A DNA stretch of 64,000 nucleotides from Tetracladium setigerum (lineage: Eukaryota > Ascomycota > Leotiomycetes > Helotiales): NCBI GenBank assembly GCA_031472005.1, contig PZJY01000011.1, positions 1,984,001 to 2,048,000 on the forward strand, in the 5' to 3' direction. Of the stretch, positions 35,127 to 46,042 are shown piece after piece. The first letter of the stretch is position 1, and every line of letters begins with the position of its first letter. Below the pieces are notes generated by a model, which did not search any database, was not told the DNA's origin, and saw only the letters and a list, made by a program, of their open reading frames with translations. Position numbers and translations under genes: made by a program.

Positions 35127-35808
35127 TTATATCTTCGGCACTGAATAAGCCGCCCAGCGTTTATTCAAATCCACCACAGTATTCGGCGACAAACCCCTCT
35201 CAATCCCCACAACCCTCCCCAACTTCACTTCTACGCCAGCATTATCAACCATCGAAATAGCCGTCTTGAAATACCTCCCCCGGAAAAACGACTTGCCGAA
35301 TTCCTTCCCCTTCTTAATCGTAAAATCCAACTCCCCAAACATCTTGAATTTACCATCAGTATTCGACTTCACCTGGACCCCCCTCAACTTATCATACTCC
35401 GAAAAAGAATGCCAAGTCAAAACATCCACAATCACCGGCTGACCTGGCACATCTTTCCCCGTCGACCAGCGAGAATACTCTAAAGTCTGATTATCCTCCA
35501 TCATCTTCCTCTCCATCGCATCAAGAAGTCCCATCGTGCCCGCCATGAGTTTATCGGGTTGAATTAGCGCAGGATGAGCGTCGTGCCGCCGTCGCCCATG
35601 GCGCCGATGAATTCCGTGACTACGCGTGCGGTGAGTGCGTCGGTTTGGCTCATGGGCGGTGGCATGCTGCGGATGATGTCGTTACGGAGTTTGTTGGTTT
35701 CGGCATTTTGCTGCAGGGCTTTGCGGATGATTTCGACTTCGGATTCGGAGTAGAGGGGAAGAGGGGGGTTTCGAAGAGGTGGGTGAATTCACTAGGAATG
35801 ACGGCCAT
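35127..35808 (-). pseudogene. Frameshifted gene of unknown function
   Basis: Three successive open frames on the minus strand read as one protein. Block 1 begins at an ATG (35808), MAVIPSEFTHLFETP, and loses frame at a G6 run (35763-35768). Block 2, YSESEVEIIRKALQQNAETN, KLRNDIIRSMPPPMSQTDAL and TARVVTEFIGAMGDGGTT, runs into a stop near 35570. Block 3, QPDKLMAGTMGLLDAMERKM, VDVLTWHSFSEYDKLRGVQV and ELDFTIKKGKEFGKSFFRGR, ends VDLNKRWAAYSVPKI. No GT...AG pair I could find repairs either junction. The protein is not recognised. Either a recently dying gene or two sequencing indels, the first in a homopolymer. Codon usage in all three blocks is gene-like. Confidence 0.55.
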
Positions 35809-37083
35809 GTTTTCTGTTGTTGTTTTTGTGCTTTTGTATTTGGAATGGGTTGGCGAATTGGAAATCTTGATCGGGATAATTGAGCGCTAAAAGAATATGT
35901 CGTTTTTCTAGCCTCTTTGCTGAGATTGTGATATGGAGAGACTGTGAAGGGGGAGGTATCATACCACCTTTATATACTCCATATCTACCTGAGGTACCCA
36001 ATTCCTACCGCATTTTAGCACCATCCACATTAACATGGCGTTTTATCATTTCACCAATCTTACCATTTCAACATTCCCATCAACAAAATTCAAACTCTTT
36101 CATGATCTGGTTCGGGTTGAACCCGCAAGCCATAAGACGGGAGTGCGCTTAAATCCGAAAGGCTGCTTCTGTTGTATATTTCTAGATGTCTTGGCATTAT
36201 GGTGAACGAACAGCACAGAAGTTGATAAGGCGATACTCCGTACAGTATTATCATACTGTACTGTGTGGGGCTCACGGTCTCAGCCTTACTACAATCTGGT
36301 ACGAATGACCTGCTATTGACATACTTTCCATTACGAAGTCTCGACCCGTCTCGACCTTGTCTATACGCCTAGCCAAGACTCAAGAGTCGACAAAAGATGA
36401 TTTGACCTCCGCGGCGGTGTGTTTCCTTTTTGCACTGGTACTTGCAGTACGGAGTACAGTCTGGTATCACAGTTTGGCTTTCAGAGCTGTCGGGAGTATA
36501 TCTGCAAGCAAGGCGGATTTCTCGTCCCCCCCCCCCCCCCCCCTTCTCCTTTTTTGACTCTTATTAATTATTATCTATTCGGTTTTTGATCTTCGTCTTT
36601 TGTCAGAATTCATATTCGCCTAGTACTGAAAAGAGACAGTAACAATCACAACCCGCACCATCACTACCACAGCAGCGAGCACAAAACATCCGAGAAAGAA
36701 ACAGGAAAATCAGAACTAGACAAAAGTTAAAATACAAAACTTTCTATTGAATTTGATAAGGTGTGCGTAGTAAGGTGTGTGTGTGCTGTCTTTCTATAAT
36801 AGGGGGTATACGCAAATATCAAATCCAACCAACCACACACCAAACAAACAAAGACCAGCGACCACAGACCAGTGTGAATTCTAAGGAAGAAAAGTATAAA
36901 GACAAAGAAAGAAAATCGACGCGGTCCCATCCATCCATCCTTACTTGCTTGCTTCTATCCATACATGCCTACACACCTTACCAACCCAAATGCATATCCT
37001 ATTCCCATGCCATGCAAAGTTCATGTCCTCGAGAAGGGGAATGAAATCCCATCACTTTCATCACCGCCATCATTATCTTTGTT
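35809..37083. other. 1.3 kb intergenic with a C18 tract
   Basis: Upstream of the broken gene and downstream of Hook. A homopolymer of 18 C occupies about 36526-36543. No gene was recognised. Confidence 0.5.
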
Positions 37084-39981
37084 CTATCGTCTCGAAGTAG
37101 CATTCACCATCTGCCTACTCTTGTTCAACCAGCTCTTCGGCGCATCCTGTCTGCGCTGCAGCACAACGTGATTACTCTGCAAACGACTCGTGAGATCATA
37201 CCACGCGGTAGAAATGAGAGCGTTCTCGCGCTGAAGATTCTTGATCGTGGATTCGTGTGCCGCCTTGTTCAAGAAAGAAGAATTGTTCGTCAGTTGAGTG
37301 TACATGAAGAGAGAGAGATTTTGAAAAGAAGGGTGGTGCGAGGGTGACCGAGAAAGAGAATATAAAAGATCCACTGGTAGAGACAGAATTGTATTCGGAC
37401 CGATGGGAGGGACTGATGCCTTAAAGAAAATATGCGAAACGGTACCTTTTGTGCGTCTGGACTTGCCTCTTCGGCGGCTTTTAGACGACGTTGCAAGTCT
37501 GATATTGTGGACTCTTGCTTCTCGGTTTGCTGTTGAATTGTTAGTTTGGAGTCGATTCAACTCTGCTCCACAGGTTGAATAGCGTAGTCAAGAAAAATTG
37601 AGAAATTGTACAAAAGAACCGGGTAGGAATATCAAGACTTCGAGCATCTTAAGGATCGAGGTTGGGGTGGTGGCTGTATGTACCTCTTTCAATGTTTCTA
37701 GTGTTTTTCTAGTATCCACATCATCTGGCCCCTGTGTATCTTTTAGTGGTGTGTCGCCATTCAAGAATTTGTTATTGGCAAGAATCGTCGCCACGAGGTG
37801 GGAACTCTTCTGTTCAAGCTCTTCTGTGGTAGCTTTATACTTGGCCTGCAGAAGGACTAAGTCGCTCTCAAGAGACGCTGTGATGAGGTCGTTGGCTGCT
37901 TTCAATTCGTTCAATTGATCAATTGCATTTTTGTCGATTGCGGCCACTTGTCACGTTAGTACAGATCACAGCAGAGATGGAATGAACTCACGGTCGGCCT
38001 TTGCAGAAAGGAGCTCACGACTCTTGGCTGTGATGTCAAGCTGAAGCTGCGCGAGCTGAGCCTTGACCACGGCAAGTTCGTTGCTAGCTTCAAGATGTAG
38101 CTTTCGAGTATTGTTGATGACTTGGTCCCTGTAATGTTGATTTGTAAGAATTTGTACATTGCCAATCGACATAATCTCGTTCCTAGTGTTGACTAACTTT
38201 TCGCTGCTGGATTCGCTGATAACAGCACTCAGTTGTTCTTGAACAATGGCGTGTTCCTCGGTCAGCTTCCTATGCCTCTCCTCCAGCTGAGATCTCGCCC
38301 TCTCGGCCTCTTCCAATTCGATCCGCAGACTGGAATTCGTTGTACCTCCCGCGGTAGTCTTCAGCAACTGATTCTCCGCCTTCAATCTTGAGATATCAAG
38401 CATATAATTAGGAACTGGCTCGCCGTCATGCTCGAGCTCTTGCTCAAGAGTCAAGGTGGTTGGTGCAGATGGCGAATCAGGAGATTCATGATGTCCAACT
38501 GTGAGTTCCTCAATCTTCTCAGTATAGAAACGCTCTTCATTCTCCTTCTGAGACCTGAGCATCTCGATTTCGTCCTTTTGTTTGCTGGTTTCCTGTTGGT
38601 AGATCTTGATCCGACGCTCAAGTTCCACAATATCAAGCTCCTGATTTGTATGCATCTTCTGGTATTTTTCAACGGAATGCTGTAGCTTTGCCATTTCCGC
38701 GTGAACATGATCCCACTCCTTCATGTTCGCCATGAGGATCTCGTTGGTCTCTTTGAGCTTTTCGTTGTCCTTCTGGGTGCTTACTAGCGATTCGATTTTC
38801 TTCTCAAAGTGGTCTGCCCGGTTGGCTTTCCTCGAGAGAAGGGCATTTTCATTCTTCAGCTCACGCACCTCATCGTCTAATTTTAAAAGTCTTTTGGAGT
38901 CTGCTCGAAGAGAGGCTAGCTCAATACTTTCCTGGCGCTTGGTTGCCTCAATAGTGTTAAGCTGTTGTTCCTGACTGGCAATCAAATCGTTGGATTCCTG
39001 CAACTGGCGCTGTAAATTGACAATAATGACCTTGGCCTGGTCGTCATCCTGCGAGTCTCGTAACTTCTCCAGGGCATCTTCTGTTTCCGCGTTTCGGGAT
39101 TTGAGCTCTTCATGACTGTAATCCAATCTATCGAATCGAGTTATGAAGTCTGCATGCTTCTTTTTAAGCTCCGATAACTCGACCTTCAGTCTGGCATGGT
39201 CCTCCTCGAGCGCAAGATCCAAATCTTTCGTCAGACCTGGGGATAACGGCTTGTCATCGACAGGTGATGGGGGGACCTTCTCGTCGATTGGGTAGCAACC
39301 TAGAAATCTTAGCAAAACAACACAGCAGTCAGGACGCCCCGTACCTGATGTGAGACTATCTGTTGAATTTTTACGATCGTTGCCTGCTCAAAATTTCCCA
39401 TTCGCATCGAGTATTTATTCGAATTCGACTCTCCGCTCAGGACAGCGGCCACCAGAAGAAGGGTAGCTAACTTGTCGCATTGTCAATGACGGCCGTAGAA
39501 TGGGTGAGTGAATATAGCTACCTGGATGATTTGTTGAACATCATCATTCTCCGCTATTGCGTCTAAATCTATCGGCTCATCAAGCTCATTCGTGTTGTAT
39601 TCGGTGTTGTTCTGGAGGAATCGGAGTAAAGATCGATAAACTGCTTCGAGGGCTTTCTTTTTCCGCAGCCATTTCGATGGTATTGTGCTTTTTACAGCAT
39701 CATTGACGGCATATTCGGGGCTGATATCCTCTGTAAAACTCAACCATTAATACTTCCTTCCGCAAGCTCGAGGAGATTCGTTGGGAAGTTCCGAGTCCAA
39801 ACGCACCCAACATTCGCGCAAAGACGAGTCCATCGCTAAGATCTGCCAAAGACTTGACCTCCGAATCCAGGGGAAACGTATTCACCTGCGCCCTTGTTAG
39901 CAGATGGTAGCAAGCAGTGGTGGTTGGTGGGGATGTGTACCCATTTCAGGAGGGCTTGCTGTGTTGACTCCGGAGAGGCCA
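37084..39981 (-). CDS. Hook-family dynein adaptor
   Basis: Hook proteins (HookA in Aspergillus, Hok1 in Ustilago) link early endosomes to dynein and kinesin-3. Seen: at least six exons. N-terminal Hook domain: MASPESTQQALLKWVNTFPL, then DLSDGLVFARMLG, DISPEYAVNDAVKSTIPSKW and DLDAIAENDDVQQIIQ. Then about 450 residues of coiled coil, e.g. ELSELKKKHADFITRFDRLD, NLQRQLQESNDLIASQEQQL and LEEAERARSQLEERHRKLTE, followed by YRDQVINNTRKLHLEASNEL. The C-terminal part contains LNELKAANDLITASLESDLV and ENALISTAWYDLTSRLQSNH, ending RQMVNATSRR, the region that would bind cargo adaptors. Length is about 750 residues. Junctions between the Hook domain and coiled coil (39300-39500) and in the C-terminal exons were not all fixed. 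Confidence 0.85.
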
Positions 39982-40953
39982 TTATGCAGGTTTCCAACGT
40001 GTTTCTCAGGTTGTTGTTGTTCAAATTGAAGGGGAAAAGGTTGGTTAAGAGGGAGACCGTTCACTGGATGTATGCTGGCTATCGTATATCATCTTGAGGG
40101 GTGAGGTTTGAAGGTTGGGGCAAGATTATGGCATAATTGTGTTTCACAGGTAAAAAGGTTCCTTGTCGCGATTTCTCTGGAGTGATGTTCCTGGGCCTGG
40201 ACACGCGAACCGAGCTCCATCATCCCAACGCAAGTTCCCTGTTGACAGCGGCAACAAACTCTATCACTTTAGATGCGCTAGTCTTTTGCGACTACACTAT
40301 GGCCTTGACCATTTTCGCTATTCTCGGGAAGTATCACGGGCTGCCGTGGCTTTGAGAAGTAGTTCTCTGTATGCCAGCCATGACATCACGCGTTGCAAGG
40401 GTACAATATCGACTCTATCAGAATGATAATGTTTTCTGAAGAAGCAACGACTATAAGGACGGCAAATAGTAAACATCATTGAGCCAGAGCTTCTTGTTAT
40501 AGAAGATGGAGGTGTGTGCTCAACAGAAAGTCTGTAATCCATTCAGGTGAAATATGGTGGGAGAGAGTAGAGAGTAGTTTCATTCATGCCCCTCCATAAA
40601 CAAGGTTGCACACATACATGTACTCTCTTTGATATATCAGTAATAAAATATGAAGTTTCCAAGTAAAAAGAAACATAACCCCTGCGATTTCCTTCCTATT
40701 CAAAACCTTGACCTTGACTTCCTATCCGCCTTCCAAACTTCATTGCTGGAAAGCAGAACTTCGTTCAAACCTGCAATAAAAGCACTTCATTCTATTCATG
40801 GATTCCGATAACCATGCAGACCCCATTGCTAACGCCCAGAGAATTTCAATCCATTCTACGCCTTCCTCCCAAAGATGCCTCGTTTGTATCGTCACAGTTG
40901 GTGGCCCAGCCTATCCTATCAATTTATTCTTCCATTCATCCCACATTATCACC
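39982..40953. other. Intergenic, Hook promoter / I9 inhibitor 3' flank
   Basis: 972 bp. Short frames around 40137-40542 on both strands show no family features. Nothing else was recognised. Confidence 0.45.
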
Positions 40954-41310
40954 CTAGTGCACCTGTCCGCCACCAACTATCGACACCATTTGATCTTCTT
41001 CGATGACTGCGTGATAATCGTTACCCCAGATTTGTACGGTTTCGAGAATCTTGGCGGGAGCCTTCGCGGCGAATCCCCTAGAAACTATGTTAGGGACTAT
41101 TAAGTATGAAAGGAGAGAGGCTTTAACATACTTAATTAACTTGTATTCGTGTGTAATGAGTCCTCCAGCATCCTTGATTGCTTGTTTGGCTTGGTCGAGG
41201 ATATTGTCTGGTGTGTTGTCTGGATAAGTGATGATGACGGCCTTCTGGGGTTGGGTAACCGCTAGAGCGACCGTAACGAAAGCCAGGAGGGCGGAGATTG
41301 CGAGCTTCAT
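40954..41310 (-). CDS. Small secreted-type protein with peptidase inhibitor I9 (subtilisin propeptide-like) domain
   Basis: Likely inhibitor of subtilisin-like proteases, comparable to yeast Pbi2 or fungal propeptide-like inhibitors. Seen: two exons split in phase 2 with donor GTATGT. The product, about 100 residues, begins MKLAISALLAFVTVALAVTQ, a signal peptide. The domain follows: KAVIITYPDNTPDNILDQAK, QAIKDAGGLITHEYKLIKGF, AAKAPAKILETVQIWGNDYH and AVIEEDQMVSIVGGGQVH. The pattern of strand, helix with GG-I/V-x-HEY, and the late V-EED segment is the I9 fold. No peptidase domain follows, so it is a stand-alone inhibitor. With the signal peptide it would act in the secretory route or outside the cell, unlike cytosolic/vacuolar Pbi2. 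Confidence 0.8.
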   Translation of the reverse strand: MKLAISALLAFVTVALAVTQPQKAVIITYPDNTPDNILDQAKQAIKDAGGLITHEYKLIKYVKASLLSYLIVPNIVSRGFAAKAPAKILETVQIWGNDYHAVIEEDQMVSIVGGGQVH

Positions 41311-42069
41311 ATTTGGGTATCGGTTGATATGTTCAAAAGGTCTATTGCTAGGTGGTATATTGGTTGAGATGATATGAGAGGAACACGATGTTGTAATAGG
41401 GTAGGTGGTGAGACTCACTCGCCTCTTTGGACATTGAAGTCGCGGCCAGAGTGACGTTTGGCGCTAGAGCGGATTCAGCCTTTAAACATCATTGACGACC
41501 TCGGCATGCTCACGTGCCCATGGATGGTGACTAAGCAAACCCCCGTTGATAATCCTTGTCAGCTTGTGTCACTTCTTCGCATTGTTCCACCCTTTCAACC
41601 TCCAGCTCAAGACAACGCTGCGACACGACACACGACAACCCAACCTCGCGATCATCTCGACTCTTCGGCGACATCAATTTTGGCGGGCTGATTAGGCGTG
41701 CAGCAGCAATCGAGACACTCAATTACTGACAAGGCAAACGGGGACCAGGAGAGCGGGCAGTTGACTCGGAGTTGGGAGGGCTAGCAGAAGGGGCTGGCAA
41801 GGAAGAAGTTTGACAAACACAAGAGTGAAGGCAGGCGGCCATCAGGAGGATTGGCAGAATTCAAAATACACACACACTTCTTGTTCTTCCAAAGTTGAAC
41901 ATCTTTGCATGGACATAGCTAGCTGTTGTTGAAGCCCCCCTCAGACCAAGATACAGACCTTTGGTGGATCTCGCGAGACCTGTTCTTTTTCCCTTGGAAT
42001 TTTGCACTCGCCTTTTTCTTGATCTTGCAAATCGTTCTTCTTTTCTTTTGGCTTTCTCAGTTGCCCATA
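41311..42069. promoter_or_regulatory. Divergent upstream region, I9 inhibitor / PCF11
   Basis: 759 bp between outward-facing starts. The frame just upstream of the PCF11 ATG is open back to 41926 without an ATG and is probably 5' UTR. No element was recognised. Confidence 0.4.
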
Positions 42070-44370
42070 ATGTCTTACGGTGCTATCTCTGATGAGGTGG
42101 CGGAGGATTACAGAAAGGCTCTTGAAGACTTAACCATGAACTCGAGATATGAAATCAGCAACCTAACAGTCATTGCAAAGGAGAATACAGAACATGCCCT
42201 CGCCATATCGGAGGCCTTGAAGTCGCATATCAAACGGGTAGGATATAGTTAACTTCTCATCCCCGTTGTTGCCGCATCTGCTTTGTCTCTTGCAGCTCTC
42301 TCTTTTTGATTCATCGGCTTACATATTGCTAGACCACACCTAATAAGAAGCTCCCCGCATTCTACGTACTCGACTCTGTTGTCAAGAACGTTGGCACGCC
42401 CTACACTCTATTCTTCGGCCGCCAGCTATTCTCAACTTTCATGGAAGCCTATGCTTTGGTAGATACGAATGTGAGGAGAAAGATGGATGAGATGTTGAAG
42501 ACGTGGAAGGAACCAGTCCCTGGGTCAATTGACACGAGGCCTGTGTTCCCAGCAGATGTCACACGCCCGATCGAAAATGCCCTAATAAAGGCCAGAACTT
42601 CTGCTGTTCAAGCACATCAGGAGCATTTAAGAACCCAGCAACAATACATGAATCGAGGACGTCCAGGCCAAGCTTCTGACCCATACCGCAATACACCCAC
42701 TCCCCCAAATGCTTATCGGCCGCCGCCAGCACAGCATGGAGCTCCGCCATATGCACAATACCCGCCTCAACAGCAACAATACCCTCCCCAAATGAATGGA
42801 CAACCATATCCCGGTCAGCAGCAGGATCCCTACCAGCAATACCCGCAACAGAACCAACAGCATGGATTGCCTCCAGTGAGTTTCCTCCTCATTTTTTGCG
42901 TAGATTCAAGCCTAATGAAACTGTAGCGACCAGCAAGTCAACAATACAACCAACCACCATCCAGTGCAAGCTCTTGGAATCAACCCCAACAACAAGGGTA
43001 TCGGACAGGTGAAATTAGTGTAGTGAATCTGAAGAGTGATATTGAGAGTTTGATCACCGTGGCCAAAGCAGATTTTGCGGTCAATCCTTATGATGTCGGT
43101 GGTCAAACCAGATTGAATGCTCTCCTTGCTTTGCAGAGAATTTTAGCAGAGCAGGAGTTGCCTGCAGATCAACTAGCTCTCATTAAGACTCAAGTTGCTC
43201 AGCTTTCACAGCAGAGTCCCCAAGCAGCATCTAGAACACAAGCTCCTGTTCCTGCTCCAGTCCTCCCAAGTCCAGTAGCTCCCAGCTCGGCTCCTAGCCA
43301 GCCAGTATCGTTAAATTCGCTATTGGGCCCTGGAGCTCTTGCTGCACTTTTAGCGAGACAATCTGCTACACCCCAACCTACCTCTCAAGTCCCAGCTCCC
43401 CCAATTCGATCGCCACAACTCAGCCATGCCGATACGTATCAACCACCTCCAGCCATTGCTCCTCCTGCTCAAGACCCAAGTGCTCTCCTAGAGAGGTTGC
43501 GGGCAGCAGGTATTCTCGGAGGTGGCAACTTACCAGTGGTGAAATCGCCAGTTCCTTCGAAAGTGCTCCCTACACCACCACCAGGTTTTCCATCCTTCCC
43601 CGCCGCACCCCCAATTGCAAACGCAGCAAGACCAGCATTGACTGAAATTCCAAACGATGTTGTTCTCAAACCTACGTCTCTCAAAATGTAAGCCCGTCCA
43701 CCACTCATCTCAGTGACAGTATTAACATATCTCAGGTATCGCCCACATCTCGTATCTGCGCTCTATGAGAAATTGGGCTCGCCATGCAATCAATGTGGTC
43801 GCCGTTTTCAAAACGATCAAGATGGAAAGGACAAGAAGCGTGCACATTTGGATTGGCATTTCCGCGTCAACCAACGTATGTCCGACGCAGAGAAGAGAGG
43901 TCAACACCGTAGTTGGTACATCGATGAACTTGTAAGTCACATCTCAGTCACTTCATCCTAACTCTTCGATATAAAAAAGATTTCACTAACGCCCTCTACA
44001 GGAATGGATCCGCTCGCGAGAAGTCGAAGGCGAAAGCGCAATCACAACCGACTCTCTCTCCGCCAACGCCGCAGCACTCAACCCCAAACTGCAATACCTA
44101 CCCGTCCCTGATGACCCAGCTCTCGCCAACAGCGTGTGCCCGATCTGCCAGGAGAAATTCGAGATGAAATGGCTTGACGAAGCCCAAGAGTTCGTCTGGA
44201 TGGACGCCAAGCAGATCGGATCCAGAATCTTCCATGCTAGTTGTCACGCTGAGGCAACTAAAGATGTGAGTGCGAGGAAGGTCACTCCCGAGCCGGTGTT
44301 GGGCAAGCGGAAGGCAGAGGAGGAGCATGTTGTGTTGAGGACGAAGATTAAGAGTGAGCCTCTTGCTTGA
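42070..44370 (+). CDS. PCF11: mRNA cleavage and polyadenylation factor Pcf11
   Basis: CF IA subunit that binds the phosphorylated Pol II C-terminal domain and links 3'-end processing to termination. Seen: about five exons. The CID domain: MSYGAISDEVAEDYRKALED, LTMNSRYEISNLTVIAKENT, then LPAFYVLDSVVKNVGTPYTL and FGRQLFSTFMEAYALVDTNV. A Gln/Pro-rich linker with YPPQQQQYPPQMNGQPYPGQ follows, then a helical segment VNLKSDIESLITVAKADFAV and a Pro-rich part. The C-terminal zinc-finger region has LGSPCNQCGRRFQNDQDGKD, KKRAHLDWHFRVNQ and VCPICQEKFEMKWLDEAQEF with a later His/Cys pair in FHASCHAEATKD, followed by a basic tail, KIKSEPLA. Domain order CID-linker-zinc fingers is that of Pcf11. The start is the first ATG before the CID. 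Confidence 0.93.
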
Positions 44371-46042
44371 GATGTCATGCGAGGGATGGGCATTTTTACT
44401 TTTCGTTTTTTTTGTTCTTTTTTAGTGTTTTCCCAGTTTGATACCTTCGCTCGCTTTTGCGGTTCGCTGTATCACAGGGAGGTTTATATCATGGTGCATG
44501 CGTGCGTGCATTGCTGGCGTTGAGGCTGCATTGGGAGAAAGCATCTAAGTACCTTTGGTAGGGAGGGGGTTTTTATTTATGAAGCAGAGGGGAGGGATTG
44601 GTAGCATCTTCCGTGCCATACCTCGTTTTACACCACCAGGTCTTCAACGGTTTTTGTTTGATCCATGGTAGCGAGCTACATATATACATGCATGCATTTT
44701 ATGGCACAACGGGGTAGCCAGGAGTTGAGAGCTAGCGAATCCTTGATGGGCACATCGAATTATTTTTTTTAAGTAATAGAATTGAAATGGAATGTATCCC
44801 GTTTACTCATCACTTCACAATCTAGAATCAAAACCAGGGTCACTGGTAATCAGTTTGATCTACCAAGTAAGCAGGGCTTGGCCCCCTACCTATTGACATT
44901 CGACCCTTCAACTTGTTCGTACGCTCACTCACCTCATGAACCACAATCCCCACACCAAACTCAAATCCAACCAATTCCCAAATTTGGAGAGAGATCTTCA
45001 CTATATAAACCTCCCGTTCAACTACGCAGATAAAATATTGGCTGGTTTAGTTCAAGTGACAAAACTTGTAATCTTCGTGCCAGCTCACCGCATCGTCACA
45101 CAAAACCTCCTCGTCACCTGATTCCAAACCTTGATTGGTGTTTTTTTAAAAAATAAAATAAAAAAAGGGTGCGAAATAACGACCTTCGCAAGAGAAGGGT
45201 ACGGAATCCGATGACCTTCCTCGGATAATTTCTGTATCTGGTGGTGGTGTTGAGAGAATGAGTGCTGGTTGCAATGATGCGAGGTGGCTTTCCTCATTAG
45301 GCTTTTGTTGAGATGGAGAGAGAGCTTCCTTTGACTTGGTTTTGACGATGAAGAATGGAAATTTAATCTCTGTGAGGGTTGTGTAAATTAAAAATATCAT
45401 TTGGGGGGGGGGGGGGGTCCAACTGCTGTGAAATTACTTTCTCATGTTATAGGAGGTGCAAGTTGCGAAAATGCTGATTCCTGACCCCTTTCCAGCATGC
45501 GCATCATGGTGTTTGAGCAAGGGTTTGTCGTCCACCCTTCGCAACTCAAAGCCCACTCAGTATTCTTCGAGAAGTTCCTTGAATAACTTAAGACGAAGTA
45601 TAAATCGGCTTCTTGCAGCCTCCAGATCTTCTCGGTGCACGGTCCTTTTGGGGCTCCGCTCCCTTCCCAGCACCATCTCTCCATCTGATGTCTGTATGTC
45701 TGCGAATGCAGTGCTCGCAGGATTGTAGAAATACTCTTTGACCGTAGATCGAGGAGGCAAGGTTGATTGATCTCAGCCACGCACGATGCGATATCTACAG
45801 TACAGGGATCTTTTATTAAATGTATCTCTGCCTTGGCTTGGCTTTGCATAGCCGGTTATGTTGCGCGCAGTCACTCACGCCCACACCCAGATGGTGACCA
45901 TTGTGCCGGCTGATCAGCCCTATTATTTTTGCTTTCCTTCTTTCATCAACACCTTGAATCAAGAGTTTGCTTCTCTTTGCATTCCCTCTGTGACCACCTT
46001 TCTGTGGCCACCACTGCACCACCAGCCCACCGCAACAATCTG
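44371..46042. other. 1.7 kb intergenic upstream of the NLR, with a G15 tract
   Basis: A run of 15 G sits at about 45403-45417. On the minus strand at 45557-45760 a frame containing VKEYFYNPASTAFADIQTSD and RSRFILRLKLFKELLEEY looks faintly coding; it may be the 3' end of a decayed gene, but no start or neighbour exon was found. No intact gene. Confidence 0.45.

Noticed and set aside
36099..36150. GGTTCGGGTTGAACCCGC, like a tRNA T-arm
   Set aside because: No A-box, anticodon arm or acceptor stem could be fitted around it.
41926..42069. Hydrophobic in-frame extension upstream of the PCF11 ATG
   Set aside because: There is no ATG in it, and Pcf11 is nuclear; probably a 5' UTR that happens to lack stops.
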